NCBI GenBank assembly: GCA_016195985.1
Contig: JACPYP010000016.1
Coordinates: forward strand, 124,001 to 188,000
Reading direction: 5' to 3'
Length of the DNA: 64,000 nucleotides
From: Acidobacteriota bacterium
GTDB lineage: Bacteria; Acidobacteriota; Holophagae; Holophagales; Holophagaceae
Under the pieces are notes generated by a model, which worked only from the letters and a program-made list of their open reading frames with translations, was not told the origin of the DNA and did not search any database. The first letter of the stretch is position 1. Every line of letters begins with the position of its first letter. The position numbers and the translations under genes were made by a program. Positions 17,231 through 25,380 of this stretch are shown in pieces.

Positions 17231-18187
17231 ATGAAATGGAAGAAGCACGGATTGATCTTCGATCCGACCAAACATGACCTTCCGAGTGGGTGTACGCAGT
17301 TCGCCCAGTCGCCTCAGGTTCTCGTGTTTCCGGAGTTCGTCCGGATCTACTTTTCGACGCGTTCTGTGGATCCACTGAATGGGAAATTCCTGAGCCACAT
17401 CGCTTATGTGGACATAGAGAAGGACCTGCGCACACTCATCCGGGTCGCCGATCATGTGGTTCTTCCTCTGGGAGGGCTAGGCTGTTTCGATGAACATGGG
17501 ATCTTCCCTATGAATGTCCTGCGTCACGAGGGAGCGGTTTACGGGTATACCTGTGGATGGAGCCGACGCGTCTCTGTGTCCGTGGAGACGGCCATTGGCC
17601 TAGCGATTAGCCGGGACGAAGGGCTCACATTCCAGCGAGTGGGCGATGGCCCGATTATGGCCGCCTCGCCACTGGAACCCTGCCTGGTCGGGGATGCGTT
17701 TGTGAAAGTCATCAACGGTGTCTTCCACATGTGGCATATCTTCGGAACGGGATGGAAACAATCCCTGGCTGGCGTGCCGCCCGACCGCATCTACAAGATT
17801 GGTCATGCCGTCTCCACCAACGGCGTCGAGTGGATGAGGGAGGATGGCCGGAAGCTCGTTTCTGATCGCCTCGGCCCTGATGAGTGCCAGGCTCTCCCGA
17901 CCGTGGTCGTGGTCGATGGCCGGTACCACATGTTCTTCTGCTATCGCCAAGCTTTCGATTTCCGCCGGAGTGTGGGCCGCGGCTACCGGATCGGGCATGC
18001 CTGGTCGGAGGATCTCATTAACTGGACCCGGGACGATGAGCCTGGACTGGAGACACGGCCCGGCGAATGGGATTCGGATATGCAGTGTTATCCCCATGTA
18101 TTCCAGCTCGATAGCAAGGTGTTCATGCTTTATAACGGGAACGAATTCGGACGCCTGGGGTTCGGCCTTGCTGAGTTGCAACCGTGA
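17231..18187 (+). CDS. Five-bladed beta-propeller protein (GH43/GH32-like fold), copy 2
   Basis: A 318-residue paralogue of the gene just upstream, colinear over its whole length: VRIYFSTRS, LGGLGCFDEHG, GLAISRDEG, RYHMFFCYRQ, GYRIGHAWSE, EFGRLGFGLAEL. The start ATG 17231 follows GGAGA at 17219-17223. The tandem arrangement with retained strand motifs but different charged residues suggests duplication followed by specialisation, such as two sugar substrates or a heterodimer. Its stop overlaps the GTG of the following acetyltransferase gene (GTGA), which implies translational coupling. Confidence 0.75.
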   Translation: MKWKKHGLIFDPTKHDLPSGCTQFAQSPQVLVFPEFVRIYFSTRSVDPLNGKFLSHIAYVDIEKDLRTLIRVADHVVLPLGGLGCFDEHGIFPMNVLRHEGAVYGYTCGWSRRVSVSVETAIGLAISRDEGLTFQRVGDGPIMAASPLEPCLVGDAFVKVINGVFHMWHIFGTGWKQSLAGVPPDRIYKIGHAVSTNGVEWMREDGRKLVSDRLGPDECQALPTVVVVDGRYHMFFCYRQAFDFRRSVGRGYRIGHAWSEDLINWTRDDEPGLETRPGEWDSDMQCYPHVFQLDSKVFMLYNGNEFGRLGFGLAELQP

Positions 18188-18630
18188 GGAGGGAGGTTGA
18201 GTTTTCCCGGGACCGGGCGTCGGAAACCGAACTCCTTGATCACCTCCGCGCCTGCGGGTCCAGCTTCGACCCTCCCCTGGGCGACCGGGTGGATCTACCG
18301 ATCTATGCCAGGAAACTGGCGATCAGGGCGACGCGGTTTGAAGCTTGGGCCAACGGTTTGCTAGCCGGGCTGGTGGCTGTCTATTGCAACGATCTTGGGT
18401 CCGAGGTGGCCTACATCACCAGTGTCAGCGTGTTGGAAACTTGGACCGGGAAGGGGATCGCCAGGCACCTGCTCGATCAGTGCGCTGGATTCGCCAGGGC
18501 GGGCGGCTTCAAGGTGCTACGCCTCGAAGTGGGAGTGCATAACCTTGCAGCGCGGCGCCTCTACGAGAGTTTCGGGTTCATTGTTGAGGCCGAAGACAGT
18601 GAGTTCGCTAGGATGGGTCTGGCACTGTGA
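18184..18630 (+). CDS. GNAT-family N-acetyltransferase
   Basis: A 148-residue GCN5-related acetyltransferase. Beta-4 and motif A are visible (VAYITSVSVLETWTGKGIA, with the acetyl-CoA pyrophosphate loop TGKGIAR), followed by motif B (NLAARRLYESFGF). It likely acetylates an amino sugar made by the aminotransferase of the cluster, though protein or small-molecule substrates are possible. The GTG start overlaps the preceding stop by four bases. Confidence 0.87.
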   Translation: MRREVEFSRDRASETELLDHLRACGSSFDPPLGDRVDLPIYARKLAIRATRFEAWANGLLAGLVAVYCNDLGSEVAYITSVSVLETWTGKGIARHLLDQCAGFARAGGFKVLRLEVGVHNLAARRLYESFGFIVEAEDSEFARMGLAL

Positions 18631-18643
18631 ACCGGAGCATGGA

Positions 18644-19393
18644 ATGAACGGACAGCGGGACTATAACGCGGAATCCAGGGACTCGGGTTTGCGGCGCTAT
18701 GCCTACGGATTCGATTTCGATGTCATGCATCCCTACATGATCGAATCTTTCCGCCCTTTTTTTCGCCTGGGGAGCTTGCTTGAGCTGGGCAGCTTCAAAG
18801 GGGATTTCACGCGGAGGCTCCTCGATCATTTTGAGGACATTACCTGCGTCGAGGCATCGGATGCTGGCATCGAAGCCGCTCGTCAGCGGATCGATGGCCG
18901 GGTCCAGCTTGTTCACGCCTCCTTCGAATCGGTCCGCCTTCCGAGGCGCTATGACAACATCATGCTGACCCATGTCTTGGAGCATCTCGACGACCCTGTC
19001 CTGGTCTTGAGGCGCATCAATGAGGAATGGCTGGCCGATCAGGGGAGACTTTTCCTGGTCTGCCCTAATGCCAACGCCCCCTCCCGTCAGATCGCAGTGA
19101 AGATGGGCTTGATCAGCTCCAACGCCGCGGTGACAGAAGGTGAAGCCGACCACGGCCACCGCCGGACCTATTCGCTCGATACCCTGGAACGAGATGCCGT
19201 GGCGGCGGGTCTTAAGGTGGTTCATCGTTCCGGAATTTTTTTCAAGGCGCTGGCCAACTTCCAATGGGACAGACTTTTGCAGACAGATATCGTTTCTAGG
19301 GAATACCTGGACGGCTGTTATCGGCTCGGGCAGCACTATCCGGATTTGTGCGCCAGCATCTTTCTCCTTTGCGAACGGGGCGGACACTCATGA
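18644..19393 (+). CDS. Class I SAM-dependent methyltransferase
   Basis: A 249-residue methyltransferase with motif I LLELGSFKGDFTRRLL, motif II acidic residue in ITCVEASD, and the DNIMLTHVLEHLDDP segment typical of methyltransferase type 11/23 proteins. ATG 18644 is chosen; the frame is open upstream but overlaps the acetyltransferase gene. It probably methylates a sugar or glycolipid intermediate. The stop overlaps the ATG of the next gene (ATGA). Confidence 0.85.
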   Translation: MNGQRDYNAESRDSGLRRYAYGFDFDVMHPYMIESFRPFFRLGSLLELGSFKGDFTRRLLDHFEDITCVEASDAGIEAARQRIDGRVQLVHASFESVRLPRRYDNIMLTHVLEHLDDPVLVLRRINEEWLADQGRLFLVCPNANAPSRQIAVKMGLISSNAAVTEGEADHGHRRTYSLDTLERDAVAAGLKVVHRSGIFFKALANFQWDRLLQTDIVSREYLDGCYRLGQHYPDLCASIFLLCERGGHS

Positions 19394-20310
19394 AGGTCTC
19401 GTTTGTCATCGCTGTCTATCAGAACGAAGGTGCCATTTCTGCTACCCACTCGAAGATCGCGGCCCTCTTCCGGTCCGAACTGAACGAATATGACTATGAA
19501 GTGATCTTCATAGATGACGGATCAACGGACGAGTCGCTCGCCGAGGCGTTGAATCTGAGGGAGCGTGACAGCCACGTGAAGGTAATCACGTTTACACGGA
19601 ATTTTGGCCAGATGGCGGCGATGTTAGCCGGATTCCGAGAAGCCACGGGCGATGCGGTCATCAACATTTCGGCGGATCTCCAGGATCCTGTCGACTTGAT
19701 TCCCCGGATGATCGCTCATTGGCGGGAACACTCAGAAATTGTGATCTGCCACCGGACGGACCGTTCCGACCCAGTGCTTGCGAAGGCGTTCTCGCGTATG
19801 GCGTATGGGGTCCTGCGCCTCTCTATACCGCAGATCCCCTCTGGCGGCTTCGATTTCGTTCTTATGGACCGGAAAGTCATGGATTCCTTCAATGAGATCG
19901 ATGTGCGGCACAGATTCTTTCAGGGAGACTTGCTCTGGACGGGCTTTCGCACCAGCTTCATCCCCTACGCCCGTCTGAAACGGACCATTGGGAAGTCTCA
20001 GTACAACTTCAGCAAGAAACTCAAGAATTTCCTGGATGCCTTCATCGACGCCTCCTACCTGCCTATCCGATTCATTTCTCTGTTGGGCCTCATCACCTCG
20101 GCTCTTGGCGTGCTGTACAGCGTCAGCATCGTTATTGCATGGTTAGAAGGGAAGACCCCGTTCTCGGGGTGGGCGCCTATCATGATTGCAATCCTTCTGG
20201 TGGGAGGCCTGATTATGGTGATGCTCGGAGTGATTGGCGAGTACGTCTGGCGCATCAACGAGGAGGTCCGGAAGCGCCCAAATTACATCATCCGGGATCG
20301 ATTCCTTTGA
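19390..20310 (+). CDS. GtrB/DPM1-like glycosyltransferase family 2
   Basis: A 306-residue enzyme with a GT2 catalytic domain (FVIAVYQNEGAI, FIDDGSTDES with the DGS metal motif, RNFGQMAAMLAGF, ADLQDPVDLIP) and two C-terminal membrane helices (about residues 230-260 and 265-292). This is the GtrB/ArnC/DPM1 layout: transfer of a sugar from a nucleotide donor to undecaprenyl phosphate on the cytoplasmic face. It is paired with a gtrA-like flippase gene 25 bases downstream. ATGA overlap with the methyltransferase gene. Confidence 0.92.
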   Translation: MKVSFVIAVYQNEGAISATHSKIAALFRSELNEYDYEVIFIDDGSTDESLAEALNLRERDSHVKVITFTRNFGQMAAMLAGFREATGDAVINISADLQDPVDLIPRMIAHWREHSEIVICHRTDRSDPVLAKAFSRMAYGVLRLSIPQIPSGGFDFVLMDRKVMDSFNEIDVRHRFFQGDLLWTGFRTSFIPYARLKRTIGKSQYNFSKKLKNFLDAFIDASYLPIRFISLLGLITSALGVLYSVSIVIAWLEGKTPFSGWAPIMIAILLVGGLIMVMLGVIGEYVWRINEEVRKRPNYIIRDRFL

Positions 20311-20335
20311 TCATGCGCATACGGGGAGATGAGTA

Positions 20336-20770
20336 TTGAAAGCCCTAGTGCCCATCCAGAGGTCATGGGTCCGCCTTGTGGATTGTTGGCAGCAGCACGA
20401 GAGGCTGCGTTTCATTGTGATCGGCGTCTACAACACAGCTTTCGGCTACGTCGCTTTTGCCGCCACCTACCTGCTCCTACACAGACGTATGCACTACTTA
20501 GGCATTCTGGTGCTGGTGCACCTCGTGGCGGTTTCAAATGCCTTTCTTGGGCATAAATATCTGACGTTCCAGGTCAGAGGGAACCTGCTGAAGGATTACT
20601 TACGATTCAACCTGGCGTATTTGGGCGTACTGGCCGTCGGATTGATCGGCTTGCCTTTTCTTGTGGAGGTTTGCAGACTTCACCCCTTGGCCGGTCAGGC
20701 CATTCTAAACTTGCTCACCATTCTCAGTTCCTACCTGCTGCATAAGCACCTGTCGTTCCGCCGGGCTTGA
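20336..20770 (+). CDS. GtrA-like polyprenyl-phosphate-sugar flippase
   Basis: A 144-residue membrane protein with four hydrophobic segments and the family features RFIVIGVYNTAFGYVAF at the first helix and HKYLTFQ and HKHLSFR at the ends of helices 2 and 4. GtrA proteins are thought to flip polyprenyl-phosphate-linked sugars to the periplasm for transfer to O-antigen or protein. A TTG start at 20336 is used: it follows GGGGAGATGAG, and no ATG is in frame nearby. It completes the plus-strand glycan cluster; the final sugar transferase may be the membrane protein encoded next on the minus strand. Confidence 0.88.
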   Translation: MKALVPIQRSWVRLVDCWQQHERLRFIVIGVYNTAFGYVAFAATYLLLHRRMHYLGILVLVHLVAVSNAFLGHKYLTFQVRGNLLKDYLRFNLAYLGVLAVGLIGLPFLVEVCRLHPLAGQAILNLLTILSSYLLHKHLSFRRA

Positions 20771-20838
20771 ATTCCTCCCCGAACCTTCGGATGCATTCCG
20801 CATGCTCCGCTGGGGGCGCGCTGGTTTATAAAGAGGAA

Positions 20839-22545
20839 TCAGTACCAATTAATGAAGAAGCGGTTCGGGTCCCCTGGGCTCACCTCGGGCAATTGCTTTA
20901 AGGTGGGCCCCACCCACCCGACGACAACCATCGATCCCTTCTCTGCCTTAAAGACATGGATTCCAGCGGGAAGCGACTGGATTGAGGGTACTGGGATCTT
21001 GACCCCATCCATGTCGAGGTGATCAACACCGGCACCGGGTTTCGGCGTGACGGCCTTGATGTGGTACCGACCGCCTTGCAGGCATGTGAAGTCCAGTTTT
21101 GGAGAAACCATGGACTGGCCGAGTACCAGGAAATCGCCAGCGAGGGGTATGTAGTGTGACTTGATGAAGGCCTCATCCTCGGCCTCCAGCCAAGCAAAGC
21201 GGTAATTGGGAATCAAGACGGAGGCCGGGCGCTCTTGCAGCATGCTACGGACCGATGGCGACTCCCCGCGCCGGAGTCGGTCGAGGAAGAGGGTGTGCAA
21301 GAACCACTGGCGGCCGATGCTCTGCCGGCTGGCCACAAGACCGGCTGCATCGTAGACCCTATCTTTGGATGAGTCCGTCATCGTTTCCGCCAAGCCCATC
21401 AGTTCTTCCTGGCGGTCATTAGTGAAGTCCAGATGTCGGAGCGTGGCCCTAAAAAAGGGGATGACGTGGGCGAACAGGATCACGGCCGTCCACAGGAATG
21501 CCTGAACCTTCCCGGAAGAGACGACATCCGGGAAGGCCCTGATCCACTTGACCCCCAGGATGAATGCGAACGGGATGATCAGGCAGAGATGGTAGGGAAG
21601 GGGCATCGGGTGGAGGAACAAGATGAGGACGTTGATCAGCACCAGGGATGCTTCTGGAACGAGGGTTGCCCAGATGCCGCCCTTCCGCCAGTCTTCGCGG
21701 AAGGCGGTGAGGGTGAAAACAAGGGCTGTGGCAGAGAGTCCAAGAAGCATGGGGGTCTGCTGTAGGAGTCTGTCGAACGTACCCCAGGGTGGGAACCGCA
21801 CGGGAGTTCCCGTAGCGAGACTCAGACCCAGAGAGAAGCCATCCTTGAAGAAGGGCAACCAGCCAGACGCCTTGAGCAAACCCACCGCCGTTCCCATCAC
21901 GACCAGGAAACCAAGACTGCCAAAGAGGAGGGTCCATGCCCGCGAAAGCTTCCAGGATTTGGGCGGCTGGACAAGGAACAGAAGCGCCAAGGGAGACCAG
22001 TGGACTGGGGATTTGAATACCACCAGCAGCTGGAGAGCGGACAGGCCCCCAAGAAGGCCGGCTATCAGCCGGGGATCCCCGCGTTCCAGGCGCAGGCAGA
22101 ATAGATACGAGAGGAGCAGCAACAGAAGCAGGTTGTCGTGCCGGATTTCGAACCCGTAATCCCAGAGAGGGGTCATGCTTGCAGCCCCGAGAAGGATCCA
22201 TATAAAGGCCTTTGAGCGCCAGGGAACACCGCAGCAGAGGGCCGTCAAGAGAATGTTCAGCCAGAACACCAGCAGCATGAACAGACGGGCGACATGGAAA
22301 AGACCAACCGAGTCATGGATGTGGGAGGCCAGCCAAGCGAGAGGCCAAACATGCCATACCTCGATCCACAGGCTGTGTGTCTGTTCCCAGCGAGATGCCA
22401 AAACCCTTGCTGTGAAGACATTTTGAGCTTCATCTACTTGGTAGATGCGCGTTAGGGCCAGGTAGATCGAGAAAAGGACAAGTCCAGCCATGAGTCCGAG
22501 AGCCAGAGGTCGAGTCCATGGCTGATCGGATGTGGATGTCTTCAT
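20839..22545 (-). CDS. Polytopic membrane glycosyltransferase-like protein (GT39/ArnT type)
   Basis: A 568-residue protein with about ten hydrophobic segments and an acidic pair in the first periplasmic loop (YQVDEAQNVF), the position of the catalytic Asp in GT-C enzymes such as PMT and ArnT. The C-terminal 150 residues are soluble and presumably periplasmic. Such enzymes transfer a sugar from a polyprenyl-phosphate donor. It is convergent with the GtrB/GtrA pair that would produce such a donor, so a shared pathway is plausible but unproved. Acceptor unknown; a pilin or lipid acceptor would fit the neighbourhood. Confidence 0.75.
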   Translation of the reverse strand: MKTSTSDQPWTRPLALGLMAGLVLFSIYLALTRIYQVDEAQNVFTARVLASRWEQTHSLWIEVWHVWPLAWLASHIHDSVGLFHVARLFMLLVFWLNILLTALCCGVPWRSKAFIWILLGAASMTPLWDYGFEIRHDNLLLLLLLSYLFCLRLERGDPRLIAGLLGGLSALQLLVVFKSPVHWSPLALLFLVQPPKSWKLSRAWTLLFGSLGFLVVMGTAVGLLKASGWLPFFKDGFSLGLSLATGTPVRFPPWGTFDRLLQQTPMLLGLSATALVFTLTAFREDWRKGGIWATLVPEASLVLINVLILFLHPMPLPYHLCLIIPFAFILGVKWIRAFPDVVSSGKVQAFLWTAVILFAHVIPFFRATLRHLDFTNDRQEELMGLAETMTDSSKDRVYDAAGLVASRQSIGRQWFLHTLFLDRLRRGESPSVRSMLQERPASVLIPNYRFAWLEAEDEAFIKSHYIPLAGDFLVLGQSMVSPKLDFTCLQGGRYHIKAVTPKPGAGVDHLDMDGVKIPVPSIQSLPAGIHVFKAEKGSMVVVGWVGPTLKQLPEVSPGDPNRFFINWY

Positions 22546-22716
22546 GTGTTTTAGACTCCTGCCTCGGCAATCCGAGTCAAATGGATCGACCCTGAAGGCG
22601 CCAATTGGATATATGCAAACCCTGTTTATTCAATTCGTTGAACGGGAGAGGGGGGAACTTGCAACCATCGGTTCAAGGATATGTGGATCCATTGCTCGTC
22701 TTCGAATGGTAAACCA

Positions 22717-23796
22717 TCATGACTGGTCGAGACGTTCCAGCACCTCCCTGGCCCCTCGGTGCTTCGGATCCAGCTTCAGCGCTTCTCCGGCCGCCCTCCG
22801 GGCTTCGTCCTTCCGTCCCAGGGCTTTCAGGATCTGGGCTTTTCGCCACCAGGCGCCGGGGTAGCCGGAGGAGCCGCCTTCGAGGGGTTCGCGCAGCACC
22901 TGGTCCAGGGCGGCGAGGCCTTCGGTCAGGTGCAGGCCGCTGGAGGCGGCCACTTTGCCAAGCTGCAGCCGGACGAGGCTGGGGGCGTCGGCCTGGGGGA
23001 GGTGGTCCTGGAGCACCTTCCAGGCGGATTCGGGCTGTCCCGCGTGCAGGTAGGCGTCGCTGACGGCCGTGAGTCCCCGGGCCCGGCCGCGCAGGCCGGG
23101 GAGCAGGCGGGAGGCCTCGGCCAGCAGGCGGGCGTTCTTGCCGGCCTCACCCAGGGCCTTCTTGGCGGGACGCCGGTCTAGGGCGTCCAGCCACTGGCCG
23201 GCGATTTCGGGATCCTGCGGGGCCCGGCCCAGGGCGCGGGCGAAGCAGGGCTCGGCCTCGCGCCAACGATCCTCCTCCTCCAGGATGAGGGCCTGCAGCA
23301 GGTCGCCCCGGGCCGGTGAAACCGCCCGCAGGTGGTCGGCGCACTGCAGGGCTTTCCGGGTGGAGCCCCCCAACAGCCCCGGCAGCATTTCGTAGGCCAG
23401 GCCCAGGCTCATCCAGGCCGATTCCAGGCTGGGGTCGGCTTCGGTGGCGGCGCGGAGATCATCCATGGCCCCGAGGGCCCCGCGCAGGCTGCTCAGGTTC
23501 CGCTCCCGGATGGCCTCTCCGGCCCTGGCCAGGCCGCGGGCCAACAGGGCATCGGCCATGCCGGGCCGAAGGGCGACGGCGCGGTCCGCGGCGGCGCGGG
23601 CCTCGCCGAAGCGCAAGAGGCTGGAGAGCGCCTGGGATTTGGCGGCCCAGGCCAGGGCGTCGTTCGAATCCTTCCGGAGCCGCTGCTCGGCCTCGGACAG
23701 GGCTTTCAGGTAGCGGCCCGTATCCAGATCGGCGCGGAAGGCCGGGGCCGGGGCCTGGACCAAGGCGAAAGAGACCGCTGGGAGGAAGGGGGTCAA
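22717..23796 (-). CDS. Secreted TPR-repeat protein
   Basis: A 359-residue protein with a hydrophobic N-terminus (FLPAVSFALVQAPAPA) that may act as a signal peptide, followed by several tetratricopeptide-like helix pairs (for example NDALAWAAKSQALSSLLRFG, ALAWAAKS, PSLESAWMSLGLAYE, KAQILKALGRKDEARRA). TPR proteins are scaffolds and no enzymatic function is implied. The start is TTG with GAGG about five bases upstream. It is flanked by 171 bases on one side and divergent from fabI on the other; no operon partner is evident. Confidence 0.75.
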   Translation of the reverse strand: MTPFLPAVSFALVQAPAPAFRADLDTGRYLKALSEAEQRLRKDSNDALAWAAKSQALSSLLRFGEARAAADRAVALRPGMADALLARGLARAGEAIRERNLSSLRGALGAMDDLRAATEADPSLESAWMSLGLAYEMLPGLLGGSTRKALQCADHLRAVSPARGDLLQALILEEEDRWREAEPCFARALGRAPQDPEIAGQWLDALDRRPAKKALGEAGKNARLLAEASRLLPGLRGRARGLTAVSDAYLHAGQPESAWKVLQDHLPQADAPSLVRLQLGKVAASSGLHLTEGLAALDQVLREPLEGGSSGYPGAWWRKAQILKALGRKDEARRAAGEALKLDPKHRGAREVLERLDQS

Positions 23797-23943
23797 GGGG
23801 ACCTCGGGACAAGGTTCTGGCTTCCAGAATGACCGGAGTTGGCCGGAATGGCGCCGGGGGGTCGTCCTGACCTCGGGTATGGCGCGATAAAGCGGTTCTA
23901 CGGTATGCTAAGTGCTTGTATGGACACGACTCTAGGAGATCGC

Positions 23944-24723
23944 ATGGTGGCCAAAGGCGGGTTGCTGGAAGGCAAACGGGGACTGATCATCGGCGTGGCG
24001 AACAAGCGATCCATCGCCTGGGGCATCGCCCAGCGGGCCCAGGAAGCCGGGGCCCATCTCTGCCTGACCTACCAGAACGAGCGCTTGGGCGATAATGTCC
24101 GGGAACTGGCCGCCGAGCTGAAGAACCCCCTCCTTCAAATGATGGACGTGGGCAGCGACAGCCAGATCGTCATGGCCTTCGACGAGATCCGGAAGAAGTG
24201 GGGCAAGCTCGATTTCGTGGTGCACGCCGTGGCCTACGCGCCGCGCGGGGCCCTGGAGGGCCGCTTCGTGGACACCAGCCGCGAGGATTTCCGCGTCGCC
24301 CACGACATCAGCGCCTACTCCCTGGCCGCCGTCAGCCACGCGGCTCAGCCCCTCATGACCGAGGGCGGCTCCATCATCACCCTCAGCTACCTGGGCGCCG
24401 AGCGGGTGGTGCCGGGCTACAACGTCATGGGCGTGGCCAAGGCCAGCCTGGAGGCCACGGTGCGTTACCTGGCCGCGGATCTCGGCCCCATGGGCATCCG
24501 CGTGAACGCCGTGTCCGCGGGCCCCATCAAGACCCTGGCCGCCTCGGCCATCCCTGGCATCGGCACCAAGCTCAAGCAGCACCGGTCCCACACGCCCCTG
24601 CAGAAGGACACCGATCAGCTGGAAGTGGGCGATGCGGGCGTCTTCCTGCTGAGCGACATGGGCCGCGGCATCACGGGCCAGGTGCTCTACGTGGATGGCG
24701 GCTTCAGCATCATGGCTGGGTGA
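23944..24723 (+). CDS. fabI: Enoyl-[acyl-carrier-protein] reductase FabI
   Basis: A 259-residue NADH-dependent reductase catalysing the last step of each fatty-acid elongation cycle, close to the usual 260 residues. The divergent Rossmann motif GVANKRSIAWGIA binds NADH. The catalytic pattern Tyr-X6-Lys is present as YNVMGVAK, and the C-terminus holds GQVLYVDGG. ATG 23944 follows AGGAG at a good distance; an upstream ATG at 23920 would add eight residues. It is transcribed alone, apart from the plsX-fabD group at 54.7-56.7 kb. FabI is the known target of triclosan-type inhibitors. Confidence 0.96.
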   Translation: MVAKGGLLEGKRGLIIGVANKRSIAWGIAQRAQEAGAHLCLTYQNERLGDNVRELAAELKNPLLQMMDVGSDSQIVMAFDEIRKKWGKLDFVVHAVAYAPRGALEGRFVDTSREDFRVAHDISAYSLAAVSHAAQPLMTEGGSIITLSYLGAERVVPGYNVMGVAKASLEATVRYLAADLGPMGIRVNAVSAGPIKTLAASAIPGIGTKLKQHRSHTPLQKDTDQLEVGDAGVFLLSDMGRGITGQVLYVDGGFSIMAG

Positions 24724-24734
24724 GGGTGATTCTG

Positions 24735-24810
24735 TCCGGGGGTTCCTCGCTCCGCTGCGCTGCGCGAACACCCCCGGGCCCCCGCACTCAGCCCGGCGTA
24801 GCCGTGCCTC
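24735..24810. repeat. GC-rich REP-like intergenic repeat, single copy
   Basis: The stretch holds GTCCGGGGGTTCCTCGCTCC, then ACACCCCCGGGCCCCCG and a degenerate GCCCGGCGTAGCCG. The same order of words recurs at 41851-42077. The two arms TCCGGGGGTT and ACCCCCGG can pair. It lies between the convergent fabI and peroxiredoxin genes. Confidence 0.6.
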
Positions 24811-24835
24811 GTTTTCTCTCTGATGTCGGAGGCTC

Positions 24836-25309
24836 TCAGCCTTTCTGAAGGCCCGCCAGCACCTCGATCACTTCGGCCACGTGCCCCTTCACGCTGACCT
24901 TGGGCCAGACGTGGCGGACGACGCCCTTGGGATCAATGAGGAAGGTGCTGCGGATGATGCCTTCCACTTCCTTGCCGTACATCATCTTCTTCCCGAAGGC
25001 GCCCAGAGCCTTGAGCAGGGCGGTGTCTGGATCGGAGAGCAGGCGGAAGGGCAGGCTCTGTTTCGTGATGAAATTCTGATGGCTCTTGAGGCTGTCGCGG
25101 CTGATGCCGTAGACCTGGGCGCCCAGGGACTGCACCCGGGCGAGGTTGTCGCGGAAGTCGCAGGCTTCGGTGGTGCACCCGGGGGTGCTGTCCTTGGGAT
25201 AGGCGTACAGGACGGTCCAGCGGCCCTTGAAATCCTTGGCCGTGACGGTGGCGCCCTGATCGTCCTGCAGGGAGAAGGCGGGGAAGGGGTGTCCGAGGAG
25301 GGGGTTCAT
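24836..25309 (-). CDS. bcp: Thiol peroxidase of the Bcp/PrxQ family
   Basis: A 157-residue peroxiredoxin that reduces hydrogen peroxide and organic peroxides with thiol donors. The peroxidatic Cys is C45 in DSTPGCTTEACDFRD and the resolving Cys C50, the five-residue spacing typical of PrxQ. The thioredoxin fold is otherwise standard (RSTFLIDPKGVVRHVW). There is no signal peptide. It is convergent with fabI and divergent from the next gene. Confidence 0.94.
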   Translation of the reverse strand: MNPLLGHPFPAFSLQDDQGATVTAKDFKGRWTVLYAYPKDSTPGCTTEACDFRDNLARVQSLGAQVYGISRDSLKSHQNFITKQSLPFRLLSDPDTALLKALGAFGKKMMYGKEVEGIIRSTFLIDPKGVVRHVWPKVSVKGHVAEVIEVLAGLQKG

Positions 25310-25380
25310 GGGCCCTAGCGTAGCGCGTCTCCTGTGACCGGGGGCATCGGCGAATCCAGACAGAATGGGAGGGGGGCCCC

